DNA of 64,000 bases. Source: Archilochus colubris. Lineage: Eukaryota; Chordata; Aves; Apodiformes; Trochilidae. Below the pieces are notes generated by a model. It saw nothing but the letters and a program-made list of their open reading frames with translations. It ran no database searches and was not told the DNA's origin. Made by a program: the position numbers and the translations under genes. Positions 42,916-57,078 of this stretch are shown here, piece after piece; within the stretch, counting starts at the first letter, position 1, and each line of letters opens with the position of its first letter. The stretch covers positions 20,505,158-20,569,157 of the forward strand of contig CM041097.1 of NCBI GenBank assembly GCA_023079485.1. Reading direction: 5' to 3'.

Positions 42916-45650
42916 CCCCAGCAGGTCTGGGGTACCCAACCTCTGGTTCAGGAGCCTGGCTCCATCTCTGCAGAGGTTCCCCTGGGTCTGGAGGGTTCCT
43001 CAGGTTCAGTGCTTTGCAGGGGATGGGGACAGGAGCTGATTGTTCAGCCTGCCTTGGCACTTGGCCTTTAAATGGCTGCAGTGTTCCTGGTGACAAAACC
43101 CAGAGAGGGGAGGAGGTGAATCTGGGGGTTGCTCTTTAGTTGCCAGTTCTCTGCATCCCTTCAGGCTCTGCCAGAGCAGGGAAAGCCAAGGGTTAACCCT
43201 GCCCGTGCCCCACACACACGGCCTCACCAGCTGAGTGGTGTTCATGTTGTGCTCATCACAACTGAGAAATTACGGATGTGTTGTACATTGAGTATCAGGG
43301 TTCAGGAGATCTTCATTGGACTCAGGGTTGGAGGAGAGAGATTTATTTAACAGAATGCAGAGGGGGTGGGAGGACAAAAGATGCTCTGAACAATACTCTC
43401 TCATCTTCCTCTTGTTCCCTGTGATTTATATTTTCTACATCAGAGCCACCTGTAATGTTTAATGGAGATAATTAAATGTAATTTGAAGACAAGGTAGCTC
43501 TTTCTAGTAGTGGAAGAGATCCTGCTAGCAAACTTAACTAGCAACAATAATTCACCAGAATGTTGAAGACTAAAAGGCATTTAAAAGCTTAGCACTGGAT
43601 TGTGTTGTGATCCTAGCAGAAGGGAATGGAAATCAATTAGTTTAGCCAAGGTGCTTAGAAGATGATTACAGCTGGAGAGCAAGCTTTGTGAGAACTGGTA
43701 TTAGGGAGCAGCTAAGATTTATTCTGCTTCCTTAATTGGAAGACCAGGGAAGCTTAAGCAGAAAGATCAAGTGGTTTGATTCTCCAGAACTTCAAAATCA
43801 ATGGAGTTTTAGCATATTTTATTGACTGGAAGATGAAATCTGCTAATGGCAGCAGATAAGGAAGCAGGGTCAGGTACCCCCCCCCCAGCACCCTGTGCCT
43901 ACCAGAGCCTGCAGAGCACCAGGACCAGCACCATCTCCAGCCCAGCTGAGCAAGCAGCTCTTTGGGGAAAAATGAAGGGAAAAAACGAACAGAAGATGTG
44001 GTTGTGCCCCAGCTCTACCCACCCTGGGGCTGCTCCTGCTCTGGGCTGGGTGGGCAGTGTGCCAGGAACCCCCCCTTGCAGCAAACTTCCCTGGGGCTTG
44101 ACTTGATTGCAATCATCCACACAGAGAGATTCCTCCTTTGGGGGATTTTTCTCCCCCCTATGGCTTGTGTTTGCTGACAGGTGGAGGGGGTTTTTTCACA
44201 AAAATTCAGCCTTGTACTGACAAGCTTCCTGATGCAGAGCTAAGGGAACTACCAGGTGCTCTGCATTCATTTCTTGGAATATAATAAGGGATGAAAGACA
44301 GTAGATAAATCTCAGTTAAGTATAAAAGCAGGGATGCTGTGCAGCTATAAAGACAGCAAGAAACCCTGTCTGTTGTTTTCTTATTATCCTGTCAAAAATG
44401 TATGAACTAAGGTATAGACCCAAAGCAGGGTCTGTGGCCCATTAACCTTTGCCATGCTACTGGTTTGTTACAGATGTGAACTGGGGTGGCTTAAAGCTCA
44501 GGTTCTTCTCATCCTGGGATATTGCAGGTTGCTGAAGCCCCCTCCTGCTGCTGCTGAGGAGCTGTAAATAATTCACAGCAGTTTGTTATGACATGGGGGA
44601 GGTGATTCCTGAGGGAACTGGGAGCTGGAAGGGAGAAGCTGGGAGGCAGAGCCCGGTGTCTGCTGCAGAATGGTTTGGATGTTGCTGTGAGGTGTCACTG
44701 CACTGGGACAGGTTCTGGTTGTTCTTGGATGTTTGATAACTGAGAGAGGAAAACTCCTTCCTCGTGCTCTGGATGGGCACTGACCCACACGGGTACCTCC
44801 TGGCAGGGTGGGGATGGTGGAACAACTGGAACTTGGCAGGTCCTAAAATGACAGGCTTCTTGTAATTAAATCTCAATTAACTGAGCACCCAAATCAATCG
44901 CCTTGTACCCCAGGACTGCCCATTCCCAGTTGGTGCCCATGTGTGCCACAGCAGCCCAGGGATGGTGGCAACCCCAGAGCTCACTCTGGTTTATGAATCA
45001 TGATGGGTTGAGAGTTGCCATGGCAACAGTTTGTTCTAATTGTGCTACATCAGTAGCACCAAGAATTGGAAGGCTGGAGTCACCTGGTTAATTACATGCA
45101 GCCTTGGACGGCTCTGGGGGAATAATAGAGAAAATTAACACCTTGTAGTGCACACCTCTAAACTCTGGCAGTGCTCTCTGTGTCCTGCCTTGGAGAAGTC
45201 AGGCTGCACAGGGTTAGTGATGCAGCCAACAGGAAAGGAAAAGCTTCAAGTTTTTTAATGAAAGGAATTATCTTTATTTTGGCAGGGCATAAAGCCCTAA
45301 TGATGGCTGGTCAGGAATGAGGGGTTTGGCTTATCCTTGAGTGAATCCAGCCAGTCTAGGACAGACACTCTTTTACACATTGGATCGTAAAATAATTTTC
45401 ATGCTGATAACTAGATCAGTGACATCAGTGGTTGGCTGGAATCACAGCCTGATCTTTGGAACCTTTAGATCCCCACACACATTCCAAGTGCAGTCACAGC
45501 CCCTCGGCAGCACTCTGGGGGTGGGAAACAGCAAGGACACTTCCAGCAAGGATGAGCTGGTCCCGAAGTAGCAAGAGTAATATGTAAATGCTCTATTTTA
45601 AATTATAATTACATTATAATTTTAAAAGTCAGTGAAAAGCAGGCTTTCTT

Positions 45651-45670
45651 TGTATATATATATATTTTTA
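45651..45670 (+). repeat. (TA)n microsatellite
   Basis: An alternating TGTATATATATATATT run in an AT-rich patch. Confidence 0.7.
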
Positions 45671-48600
45671 TTGCTAGTGTTCTAGTCTAAAGGCTTTTGA
45701 AGAAAAGTAATATGTGTAGGATTAGCCCTTTCCTTCCCCTCTCCTCCCCTGACACCAGCTTGCACTTCAAACTCCCCTGAAGATCTCCAAGCAGAATTAG
45801 GGCTTGGATTTATGCAAATATATGGAATATATTCTCAGAACAGGCCTGGGTCAAACTTCACTGACACTGGAAGATTCCCACTGACATTTGGGTGGTGAAT
45901 GGCAGGGAAAGTGCTGCAGGAAAGGAGGTGATGGTCAGCAGCAGGGCTGTTCCCTGCAAGGGGGTTCCTGGGGCTGTTCTGAGGTTTTGCATCTGGGCCT
46001 TGCTGCTTGGCTGCTTCAACAAGCCCTGTGCCAGTGTTGGCTCAGCCAGGGGAGGCTGCTCAGGGCTGGAGTGGGACCTGAGGTCAGTGCTGGGACCACC
46101 ACGAGCAAACTGAGCCCCTGGTCCAGAAGGTGCTGCCAGGCTTGGGGGTGCAAGTGGAATCACCACCCAGGAGTGGGCTGGAGACACATCAGCAATGTGT
46201 CCAGCCAGAATTCTGGAATTACTGAGGAGATTCCATCCAGGTGCAGAGGAGAAGCCTGGCCCTTCTGGGAGGGCTTTTGTGTGAAGGGAGGATGGGTTTG
46301 GGAGGGGGTTTCGGTAAGCCTGGTCTGCTGGTAGAGGAAGGAGGTTGAGTAGCTGGAGAGAGGGGGTGTGAAGGGAATCTATTAACTGGACTGTCACAGA
46401 AAAAAGAGCAATTTGATTTCTGAGAAGGCCTTCCAACTGGGTGAAAGTGACTGGCTATAAATAAAACATTCATATGGCTGAGGAGAGACCAAACCGAAGG
46501 TGAAAGGACAAGGGGAAAAAAAATGAAGCTTTGTCTGTAAAGTGAATCTTCTGTGTGGAGCCCTGCTTTTCATGAGGAGCATAGCATGGGCTGCAATGCC
46601 TTCTTTCCTTTTTTCCTTGTTAAATCCCTGAGCTGAGAGCTCAGGCAAAGCTGGGCTCTGGAGGGCAGGATCAGCACAAGCCCTGTGCCTGCTCCTGCTC
46701 CTCTCCTGTGGGGCCAGCAGGGAACCCCCTCTCCCAGGGCTGGTTTGGGGCTTCATTTTTTAAAATTCTTCTTTCAGTATTTGCTTACCAGCCTACTGTG
46801 TGTGTTTATAAAGCTGTAAAAATACTTATAATCCATTTTGGATTATAAATTTCATTTTCCAAGCCCTGCATACGTTAAATGGAAGGGCTGCTTGCCATCA
46901 CAATGTGAGGCTGAGTGATTTGCTGGGCAGCAAAACCAAAGCCAATTGCAACCCCCAAAATGGTTAGCAGCATCTAGTGGGGAGAAAACCATCAGGGCAC
47001 GTGTGCCTCTCTTATTTCCAGGCTATGAATAATTTTGGCAGTGTTTTCCAGCCCTGTCAAGGCGAAGCAGCAGCTCCCATCAGCTGTGTTTCATTGCCAT
47101 GACAACCTCCAGCAGATCCAGGAGATGCTGTTGGTTGTCAGGGCTGTCCCAGCTCTGCCCTGCAGCTTGGCACAGGAGGTACCTGCACCTCCCCCCGTGC
47201 TGGCCATTTGCACACCCAGGTAAAAACCCATCAGGAGCCAACCTGTGAACCAGAGGGGTGCCAGGAGCTCTCTGGATTTCCATCCTGCTTTGCCTCAGAG
47301 CATTATTCTGCACATCTGAAGGTGCTCCATACCTTGGCCACGTGGGGATGCTTTCTCTTAATTTTCCCCAAATTTTGGATTTTTTGCTCGAGGGGAAGGC
47401 CTCTGCAGTGTGGGAAGACAGATAAGGTTTTCCTGTCACCAGAAATAAATCCCAGCTCCTCTTTTGGTCTAAGACCTAAGAACGTTTCATTTCTCAGGCT
47501 GGTGATCAGAGAGTTTGCCTTAACATGCTATTAGCATAAGATTAAGCATCTAACGTGTTGTGGTTTTTTTTTAAAAGAACACCTTTTTTTCATTTTCTTC
47601 AGCTATTAATTAGCAGCAGATCTCCTGAATGACTGAAAAGTAAAATTCTAGAAAGCCAGGGGGCTCCTCTGAGTGAGAATGCCTTAAAACTCTTTTATTA
47701 TGCATGACTACTTATGAGAGCCATAATATTTTTAGTTCCTCACCTACTTGCCCATCTGTATTTTTACTTATACAGACATTATCTTGCAGTCCATTTTTCT
47801 TTTTATAATCAATACCTTTCCCAGGATGTTCACCCTTGCTAAGACCTCCATTTGATGTGAAAAAGGAATTGTCTGGGAATGGTTTGACCTGAGTTAATTT
47901 TCTATTCTGGAACACCTCAATAATTTATGAAAATCAGGGAGGTAGCTTTGCCTCCTCTTCATTCAGCAACTGGATGGGGAGGAGAAACTGTAAGTGTGCT
48001 GAGGCTCTGCTCCTACAATCAATATTTAGTCCTCAGGATAAGTCCTGGGCAGCTGGCAGGGGCACAGCCAATGCTTTAGGAGCCCTTCCAGAGGAAAGGA
48101 GAGGCCAGAAGCTTGTGGTGACTGCAGGTGTGGGAACTGTGAGGTGTGAGCAGGGGCAGAGCCTGGGCAAACCCCCCAGGTCTCAGTGCAGGAGATGCTG
48201 CAGCAGTGCCCAGGCTCTGGGGTGTGCAGGGACAAAGCTGCAGCATCCAGAGTGTCCTCACTTGGCTTTGCTCAGAAGCAAGGATAGAAAAAAACAACCC
48301 AAAAACCTGAGCAATGCAGCGTTGTTTTTTGGTTGGTTTTCTGCTGGGTTGTTTTGGGTTTTTTTCTCTTTCTTTACATTGAATTATTCAGTAGTTGAAG
48401 TGAGTAAAATTAAAGATTTCTAGACTGGTGATGTTTGGAATATAAGAAGGGTAGCAAAATCTATTTCATTTGAACTCTAATCTCTGGTCATGTATAAAAT
48501 GAATAAAATGCAATAAGTGTGGAGAAATATGATTTATAACAGCAGCTGAAGTCTGGCTCTGAATACCCCAAAATGCCAAGATTGTATGTCAGTCAATTTA

Positions 48601-49904
48601 GCAGTGCAGCAGAGAAGGAGAAGGATGAAATGAAGGCTCTCTCCAATGATGTAATCTTTGTCAAGAAATGACAGATGAAGCATTATTTCTGGCTCAGGAA
48701 AGCTGAGTGCTTAACCAGGACCAGAGGGAAAAGCCATTATTTTAATACCAGAAGTTCGGGAGCTGCACACTGGTTCTGTTACACTTGGTGTTTGTCTCTT
48801 TTAGTGACGTGTAACTCATTTCATAGTTATTATAACAAACATGAGTGTCAAGCAAAGAGATATTAGACAGTTCTGAGGATTAATAATGGGATTTCTCAAG
48901 CTGTTCACTTCTGTCTGCTGGAAATCCAGCCCAGCTCAGCTGTGACTGCAATCCCTGAGCACCTGGAGGGACCCCAGGGAAATGGGTTGGTGGAGGAGCT
49001 CAGGGGCATCTTCCCTGGCTCTGGGGGGGACATGGGAGTGGGGAGGGCTCTGTCCTTCCCAGCAGCTGTGGAATCTCTGCCAGACACAGTCTGCACAAAC
49101 CCCTGGACTTGTGGGGTTGTCTTTGATACTGCTTCCACTTCCCTTGCAGCCATCTGATGGCCTCTGAAAGCAGCAACATGCTTTGCCATCTCTGCTCTGT
49201 CCAATTATCTGAATAATTTAATTTCCTTCAAGATAAGCTGCTGGAGTTTCTCTCAAAGGCTGGAGAGACAAGATTCCTCCCTCTTCTGCATCATAACTCT
49301 CAGAGCAAGTGCTTTCATTTCTGGTATTTTGAATTATCATGCAAGTTATGGATGCAATCCATGAAGATTTATTTTTTGATGCGTGCAAATTTCATCCATG
49401 AGGAAGCTCCTATTATAAGGGAACAAGCTGGATAAAATATTTAGCTCAAAATAGCTAAAATACATTTAAAATACACGCAATTACTTCATCTTCACTCTGC
49501 ACGCTTGCCTGTGAAGTGCAAGCTGAAAAACTGGATGTGTGGGGTGCTCTTAGGACATGGAAATCTCAGTTGGCTTTGGCAGTGTGAGATGAGGAGGAGG
49601 AGGTTTATAGAACAGGGAGTGAAGTCAGTCCTGTCAGACCTGCTCACTGCTCTCTGCCTGTGGTCTCAGCAGGGCAAGCTGTCAGAACATGACCCCAGTG
49701 TTCCCTTTGGCGTGCAGAGCAACTGGAAGCAAACTGGAGTGTAACTGGTTGGAACAGACCTGGGATGTGATGCTCTCTGTCCATCCAGCAGCCACCATCC
49801 TGCTGGTGTCTGTAAGCACCATGGGGCTCTCACCCTGAGCACACCCTTGTCCTTTCTCTGCACGTGGGGGTCTGTCATCTTCTGCCATCAGGAGGGAGCA
49901 GCAT

Positions 49905-50078
49905 TTCCATGGAATCCCAGAATCCCAGACTGGTTTGGGTTGGAAGAGGCCTTAGTGCTCATCCAAATCCAACCTCTGCCTTGGGCACCAGGGGGCTCCA
50001 AGCCCCATCCAGCCTTAACACTGCCAGGGATGGGGCAGCCACAGCTTCTGGGGGCAACCTGGGCCAGGGGCTCAGCAA
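49905..50078 (-). mobile_element. CR1 LINE 3'-end fragment, antisense
   Basis: Read on the + strand it starts with ATGGAATCCCAGAATCCCAG, then CTGGTTTGGGTTGGAAGAGG, and later CCCCATCCAGCCTTAACACT and CAACCTGGGCCAGGGGCTCA. These are successive blocks of the CR1 3' region in reverse complement. It is 5'-truncated and moderately diverged. Confidence 0.88.
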
Positions 50079-51659
50079 TAATTAAGGTCTGAGGAGTTTA
50101 AGGATAATTAACCCATGAGGGGCTTACACTTATCTTTAGAAATGCTGTTCATAGGAAGCTGATGTGCACCCTCAGGTGAGGTGGCCTTGGAGCTGTGATG
50201 GTGACATCTCCAGGAGCATCCAGCTCCTTGATTTGACTTGGGTTTTGCCCTCAGCAAGCTGGTCTCTTAGGTGCTTCTGTCTGAGCAGTGTGAGTTGGTT
50301 GGTGTAAGTTCTGAGCTGAGCAGGGGCTGGCAGGAGCGCTCTGGTCATGCTCTGCTCAGGAGCACTCTGGTCTCGTGTGACACTGCTGTTTTTGGGGTCC
50401 TGCTCCAGTGGGATCTTTCCCAAGGGCTCTCCAGGCAGAGGGGGAAGATTTTTGCCTCTCTGCAGGTGCTTTTTGAAGCTGGAGCCCAGCCCAGCCCATG
50501 GCAGTGAAGCGGGTTGTGTTGCATGGTCAGGTTGATGTGGGTGCAGCAGGAAGGGTGCCTGAGGCTGGGCTGTGCACACTCCCATCCCAGCCAGCTGCTG
50601 GAACACCTCTCAGCACCTTTGGAGATGGAACTGTGGAAACATCAGCTGATGAGTCGATGTTGCTGTGTCTCTAACATGCAAGGCTTGGCTAATTTCCTCA
50701 AGAGATTAATGAGGTTTTCTTTGCTGCTTCACTGCTGGTGACTCTTTCCATCCACATCTCTGCTCAGCTGCCCCCTTGCTCTCCTTGTTGGAGTAATAAT
50801 TGTCCCCAGCTAAGTGCATGAGGGAAGCTCACCCAGGCACACAGTGCTTTTGTGATGATCTATCAGTTAGTACTTCTGCACTTTATTTGGAACCTTAAAT
50901 TTCTGGCTAGCAAGGAGAGAAGCAGAGGGCAGCCTGTGAGACAGAGCCATCTGATTGTTAGCAAAGCAAAGGAAAAGCCTTCAAAGGCATATGAGCCCCT
51001 GGAAGGATGAGTTGGCTTAAACTGCCCCGCCAAAGGCAGAATGTTTCTGCCCACCTGTGTGGGAAGGTTTGCTCCTGGGCTGCCCAAGTTCTCCACTCTC
51101 TTGGTGCTGTTATCCTGGGCCAGGGGTGGGGGTACCTGTCCTCCCTGTCCCTGCAGAGCATCCTCAGCTGGGTCCTGTTGCTGGGTCCCAGGTGATGCTC
51201 AGGGGGGAGCAGCAGAGCTGGGGACCTCTTGAAGGAGTGAGATGTCAGAGTTATTATTGCTGTAAAAGGAAAACCATCTGGGAGCTGTTTTCCGAACTTT
51301 AATCTTCTTTGCTTTCAGATCTGAGAGGGAGCTGTGATGTTGCTCTGTGGGTCCTTGCTGTTCCCCAGTTTTAGGTTTTCCATTACACTGCAATGTACCC
51401 ACAAAGTTAACCTGCAGGTTTCTCTGATCTCCCAGCTGTAATGCTGTGAGAGTGTCCAAAGGACACTGACTTAATAGACCGACTATTTTCACTGATCAAA
51501 GCCATCCAGCATCAGGGCTGCTGCAACCAGCCCATCAGATGACTCTTCTCAGGCTCACAAAGTTCCTTGTTCAGGTGCAGAACAAACATGGGGAAAATCA
51601 GCTTGGGAAAAATAAGTTCTGGAGCCCCCAAAATAAGAAGGACACAGAACTCTTGGAGT

Positions 51660-51928
51660 CCTGAATGAGAAGGCTCTGGAGAGACCTTAGAGCATCTTCC
51701 AGTCTCTGAAGGGGCTCCAGGAAAGCTGGGGAGAGCTGGGGGAAGGAGGAAGGGTTTCCAGCTGCAAGAGGAGAGGCTGAGATGAGACATTAGGAGGAGA
51801 TTCCTTGGTGTGAGGGGGCTGAGCCCCTGGTTGCCCAGGTTGCCCCCAGAAGCTGAGGCACTGGATGATCTTTAAGGTCCCTTCCAACCCAAACCAGTCT
51901 GGGATTCTCTGATTCCCTGAAAATCCCA
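51660..51928 (+). mobile_element. CR1 LINE 3'-end fragment (longest in the window)
   Basis: Consecutive CR1 blocks appear in order: GAGAAGGCTCTGGAGAGACC, CTGAAGGGGCTCCAGGAAAG, GACATTAGGAGGAGATTCCT, CCCAGGTTGCCCCCAGAAGC, GATGATCTTTAAGGTCCCTT and CCAACCCAAACCAGTCTGGG, then a degenerate octamer tail. An internal deletion is evident before the GATGATC block. It lies about 1.6 kb from, and opposite to, the CR1 copy at 49905-50078. Confidence 0.92.
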
Positions 51929-54617
51929 TGGGGCTGCACAGATGCCCAAGGTCCCCCTGTACCCCAGGTCACAAACCCCCCTTGTTTCAGGGGTGTGCAG
52001 CCCAGCCCCTCTTTGCTGAGCTGCCCAGGGCTGCCAGCCTGCAGAACAACCACCCAGCAGCACTGGGACCTTGTCTGAAACCAAAACTCCATCATTGCCT
52101 TCTGTGTCACCTTTCCTGTAATTACCAAGTGCAGAATTTCCAGTTAAATGGTATGACTGATGCTGTGACATTCCCACAGCCATGTCACAAAGGCCAGTGG
52201 TGTGCCCTGCAATCAGCAGAACTGATCCCTTGTCCTTTGTAAAACCTGGGGAGCAGCCCCATTCCCACCCCACTGCCTGCCTCCTGCTGCTCCTGAGCCA
52301 CGGGGGATGCTCCCTGGGCTGTCTTCCACATCCAGTGGGAAATGCTGCACAAATGGGCAAAGGCAGACAGCAGGAGCTGGGGGGTAAAGGCTCTGGAGTG
52401 ATGGAATCCATGGGGTGAAAAGCAAGGAGAAAAGGGCAGAGGGAATTGTCCCCTCCTGTGCTCAGGAGCTGGGGTGGTGTCACCTGCAGGAGGGGAAGCC
52501 CCGTGGGGCAGGGGATGAGGTTTGCTGCGCCTGGGCAGTAAGGAGAGCTGAGAGGACTGACTGCTCCACACATCCTGCTCTGTATCTCCCAACCAAGAGA
52601 AGCTGCACAATCCTTGTGGAAAGATCTGGTTGTCTGGATAAAGTTGCCATGGCCCAGAACTCCCATAAATCCAGCTGAGGAAATGGGAACAGCTTTGGCT
52701 GTGGGGTTTTTTCCAGGTGAGAGGGGATGGTGCTACCCAAAAGGAGGAGGTGGCACCACTTCTGTTGGAGGCAGGAGGGCAGGGGCTCTTCCTGAGCAAA
52801 GCCTGCTGGAAGTGAAGTACAAGAAGCACAGAGTTCACTGGAAAACAGGTATTTTCTTTTGTTGTTGTTTACCTTTAAAATGGTGCAGTAAGTTTGGTGG
52901 GTAAGGGCATTGGACACTAAAATGCCTGAGAACACACTGGTTTTCCAGTCTTTCTGCTTTCCATAGTTTTACAGATATATAATGCAGTGGGAGCTAATTT
53001 TAATTTTTATTAAAAAAACTATTTCTTGTTCTTATATTTGCACAACATAATGCAGAGAGTGAGATGAAATCTTCCTGTGACCTGGAAAAGTCTTCTGGGA
53101 GACTTATAAACTGTCTGCTTCATATGTAAGAACATTTGTATTCATTTTCATCTAAGAATGAGACAAATTGGTCTGTGATAACACAAGCCCCAAAATATCT
53201 TAAGTTACCACTTTATTTCCATATTACAAACCAACACAATTCACTGCATAATTAGAAAGCTGGGTGAGATAAAAGGGGCAGTTGCTCCTGATTAGACTGA
53301 ATGCAAAGCATTAGCCTACAAAAAGTATTTCTGGCTCCTGAAGAGACTTTTCTGAGCTCTGCAGCTCTAAGCTGAGTTATTATGGCCCAGTAGTTGGAAA
53401 CCTACCCACTGGGTTAGAGAAGCCCCTGAGCCCTGATCCTGCAGTGCTTCCCTTTGGAGAGAAATCCTCCCTCCTGCAAACCCACCCCTGGTAGATTGGT
53501 TCTGTCAGAGTAGCTGGGTGTCAGGTCTCTGTATTAATACCAGTCTAATTTTCTCTCAAGGTCTGTGAGGTAATTTCCATCATTTGCAGGAATAAAGCAG
53601 GAATCTGGAAAGCATAGAAATCTAAAATTCAGATGGAAATCCTTTATGTAAAATAAATGATAAAAATCTAGGTGCCTTTGCATGTGAATAATATCCTGAG
53701 GGCTGAGTTTTCTCCAGTGGGCTCCTTCAAAGTCTGGTGCATTTGTAATGGCAGTCTGTTAAGTTTAACACTGAGTTAAAAATTTATCAAAAATCAGAGT
53801 CTGCTTGAGAGAGAGCACGAGAGCCCTGTGAGGCAGAGTGACCCTCCTGAGTGACTGTGTCCTCACATCAGAGCAAAGGGGGCTGCAAACCCTCCAGGGG
53901 ACCGGGCATGCTTTGGTTTGGGAGCTTTGATGCTTCCCAGCACTGCTCAGCTCAGCCCCAGTTCTCATTCCTGTCAAGTTCAAGCATCTCTCACTAATTC
54001 TGCATCTTAATTTCTTCAATTTGATTTCAGGTTTGGAAAGTACCAGGTTTCAGCAGCCAGCTGTAAAAGGCACACATGAGTTATTAGACTCCCACTGCCA
54101 GTTAAATCTTATCCTTTGTATTGTAAGTCACCCATTTGCATTCATCTAAAATGCTTTCAGAGAGTTTATCAGAAGGAGTGAAATAAGAAATGGAATAGTT
54201 CCGTGTAAACTGCATTTTTATGTTTGACTGGTAAAACCACAGAGCAGAGATAAAATACATAAAACTAAGGCTCTGCATAATAAGCATATCTATTAGTTTT
54301 CCTTATCTTCAGAAAGCTCCATTTGTCATGAGCAGCATCGTGTGTCCCTCAGCTTCCCTGCTGCTCCAAAGCTCCCTGCTCCCTGTTATCTCCATCAGTG
54401 TTTGCAGGGCAGGGGGGGAGATGCTGCAGGAGACCCCACTGCCTGGGGAGCTGCTGAACCCCAACCCTCTGGGAGCAGGAGGACATAAAATCCATGTCCC
54501 CAGATGGACCTGGTGCTGGGTGCAGCTCCTGGACCTGCTGGTCCTGCCTGCCAAGGTCCTCCCGTGGTGCTGGGCTGGGTGTCCTGTCCCAGGGGAACTG
54601 GCAGGCAGGGTCACCTC

Positions 54618-54666
54618 CTGATCTGATCCTGATCCTGATCTGATCCTGATCCTGATCCTGATCCTG
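54618..54666 (+). repeat. (CTGATC)n / (TGATCC)n hexamer array
   Basis: About eight hexamers (CTGATC, CTGATCCTGATC and so on) lie in tandem with two shortened units. The Arg-Ile and Ser-Gly-Asp runs in minus-strand open frames here are products of the repeat. Confidence 0.85.
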
Positions 54667-55658
54667 CTCCCAGCACCTTCCCTGCAGACCCAACCCTTCA
54701 GCTCTTCCATCCAAACTGCAGGAAAGGCCACCTGGAGGTAACAAATATTGCCCTGAGCACCCACCTGAAGCTCCTTAGTGCTTTTCAGAGCAGCCCTTAC
54801 TCAAAATGCATCTTTCCTGCTGCTTTCCATGAGTTTGGGGTGGATTTTTTTGATGCTGTTGTTGCTGTCACACAGTGTGTCTGTGACATCAGGAGTGTGG
54901 GGACAGAAGTTATTTTTCTTAACTGGCAAGATCATTAAATTTCCTGTGGGGAGCTGTTGTTTTCTGTGCCTTGGGAGAAGTGGGATTTGGGTGGAGAAAA
55001 TCTGTAATGAAACATAAATATTTTATTTCTGTCTGTGGAACACAGGCAACTCATTATGTGTGTGGTGCTGGCAGTGCTGGGTCACTGGGGCTTCTTTCCA
55101 TTTTGTTTTTATTTTATTTTATTTTCTGCCCTGTGCTCCAGATTCCTGCTTTCTGTACAAAGGTTTTTTATAGCCTCTAGGAAAGTGAATCACTGTAGAA
55201 AGGTTTTTATGGTCCCTAAGAAAGTGAATCAAGAGTTAGTTGCAAAACATTACAGTGCATTTATCACCATATGGCCATTCCAACAGATTTCCTGTGAGTT
55301 CAAGTCGTTTGAGATAACTGCTGAGCAAAACACTGCTCTGGAGCAGCAATCCATCTCCTGTGTCTGTGACAGCTCCTCACTGACACACATCTCCCCAAAC
55401 CTTGGAGGTCTGCCCTGGAACACTGCTGAGCAGACACCCAGTGCCTGCCAGGTCTGGTTACACCTCTGGGATGGGGAGGCAGAGGTAATTCTGATTACAG
55501 GAGGGTGATGGGGAAGTGTCTGCTGCAGACGTAGCAGGAGGACTGCAGAGACACTTCCAGCCAGGGTTCTTCCCAGGCATTAGCAGAGCATCTCCCAGGC
55601 CTTTAGAGGACCTGGCACTGCAGCTCCCAGAGCAACCCCAGGAGCTGGTACTGCCACA

Positions 55659-55675
55659 GAAATAATAATAATAAT
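55659..55675 (+). repeat. (AAT)n microsatellite
   Basis: Five AAT units in a row. Confidence 0.6.
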
Positions 55676-57078
55676 GACCTGAGTAAGCAAGGGTGACAGC
55701 TGGGAGTGAGCTGCAAACACTCAGAAGATAAGGAAGGGACCTTCCTGTTCATCCTTCATCCCTTAGATGTTGTGTTTTATGTATTTCCCTTCCAGCTATC
55801 AGATTTATTTAATAAATATTTAAATCTGTGATGTTTATGTCAGTGCAATGCACTTGACCCTGGCTGAGCTGCAGCTGAAAGGAGGATCAGCTCCAAAGGA
55901 GCAAATGCCCTGCCAGCTCTCTTCTCTCTGGAAGGTTCCTGTAAGCTGACAAGACAGGGTGCTCACCCACCAGAAACACCGAGCACCAATCCCTAGTGCA
56001 GCCACATCCAGCTGGAAGGTGTGAGGTGAGGAGGCAGCACCCAGGCACTCACCCTGCAGCCAGCCACCTGACTGCAAAAACCCCAAATATTGGGTGGGAT
56101 TCACAGCCCTGCCAGAGGAGAAATTCAGAAGTAATCCTCCAGCAAGGAGGACTTCAGAGGAGCACCAAGCTGGGTGGGGAGCAGTGTCCCAGCAGGACCT
56201 GAGGTCCTCCCCGTGGCTGAAGTTGGGAGAAGTTTTTCCCTCCCAGCTTCCAGGGGTGTCACTTTTCACCAGATGGTGACCATGTCCCCCTGGTCTGGCA
56301 AAACTTCTGACACCATCAGTGCCATTGCCTCCTGATCATGAGCAAACAGAAGCAGAGGAGACACTTCAGTTTCTGCTCCTCTGCCCCTGTGTGTAAATGT
56401 CCAGGCACAGCTCAGGGTTTATGTTTTCTGTTGGGCATTTGATTGCTTCCAGGGGTGGTCTTAATCACCAGAACTGTGATTTGTGCTCTTGTGTAGATGC
56501 AATTTGCAAGTCTAGAGACTTTTGTATTTTTCTAAACGTGGCAATTTGGAAATACCTGGACAGAGTCAGCATTTCCCTTTGCCATTACATTTATTCATGG
56601 AGCTTTTCCATCAGAAATTCAGACAGATTAGCACTGAATAGGAGGAGAAGAGGAAACAGTGTTCTGATGAAAGCATCTTCAGTGTGTAATGCTTCTCCCA
56701 TCTGCATGGATTTACTGTGTATTTAATTTCTGAAGAGGCTCTGTAGGGACCTTGCTGCCTCTCCAGCTCCCTCACACCTGGGCTGTGCCAGCTCTCTGCC
56801 ACTCCTCTGAAATTACGAGAATTTCTCTAGTTAATCTGTTAGGTCTGCTCTCAGAAAAGGTAACAAAAAAAAAGAAAAAGAAAGACAAAGGCTTTTCTGC
56901 CCCTCTATATTTGCAGTGTACCTTTTTGAATCCATATGGTTTCCCTGAATACTCCTGGCAGTACCTGGGCCTGCCTTGCAGATAGCTGAACATCACTGTG
57001 TGTTCTCTGTGGAGTGATTTAAATGAACTGGAGAGAAATATAGAGAAACAACAAAAAATCCCTCCTTCCTCAAGTTTG

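Noticed and set aside
51872..52838. Two overlapping minus-strand open frames of 264 and 217 codons
   Set aside because: They overlap the CR1 element and GC-rich intron, have no recognisable domain, and two frames being open at once points to low stop-codon density, not to a gene.
54309..54764. Minus-strand frames with Arg-Ile or Ser-Gly-Asp repeats
   Set aside because: Produced by the TGATCC hexamer array.
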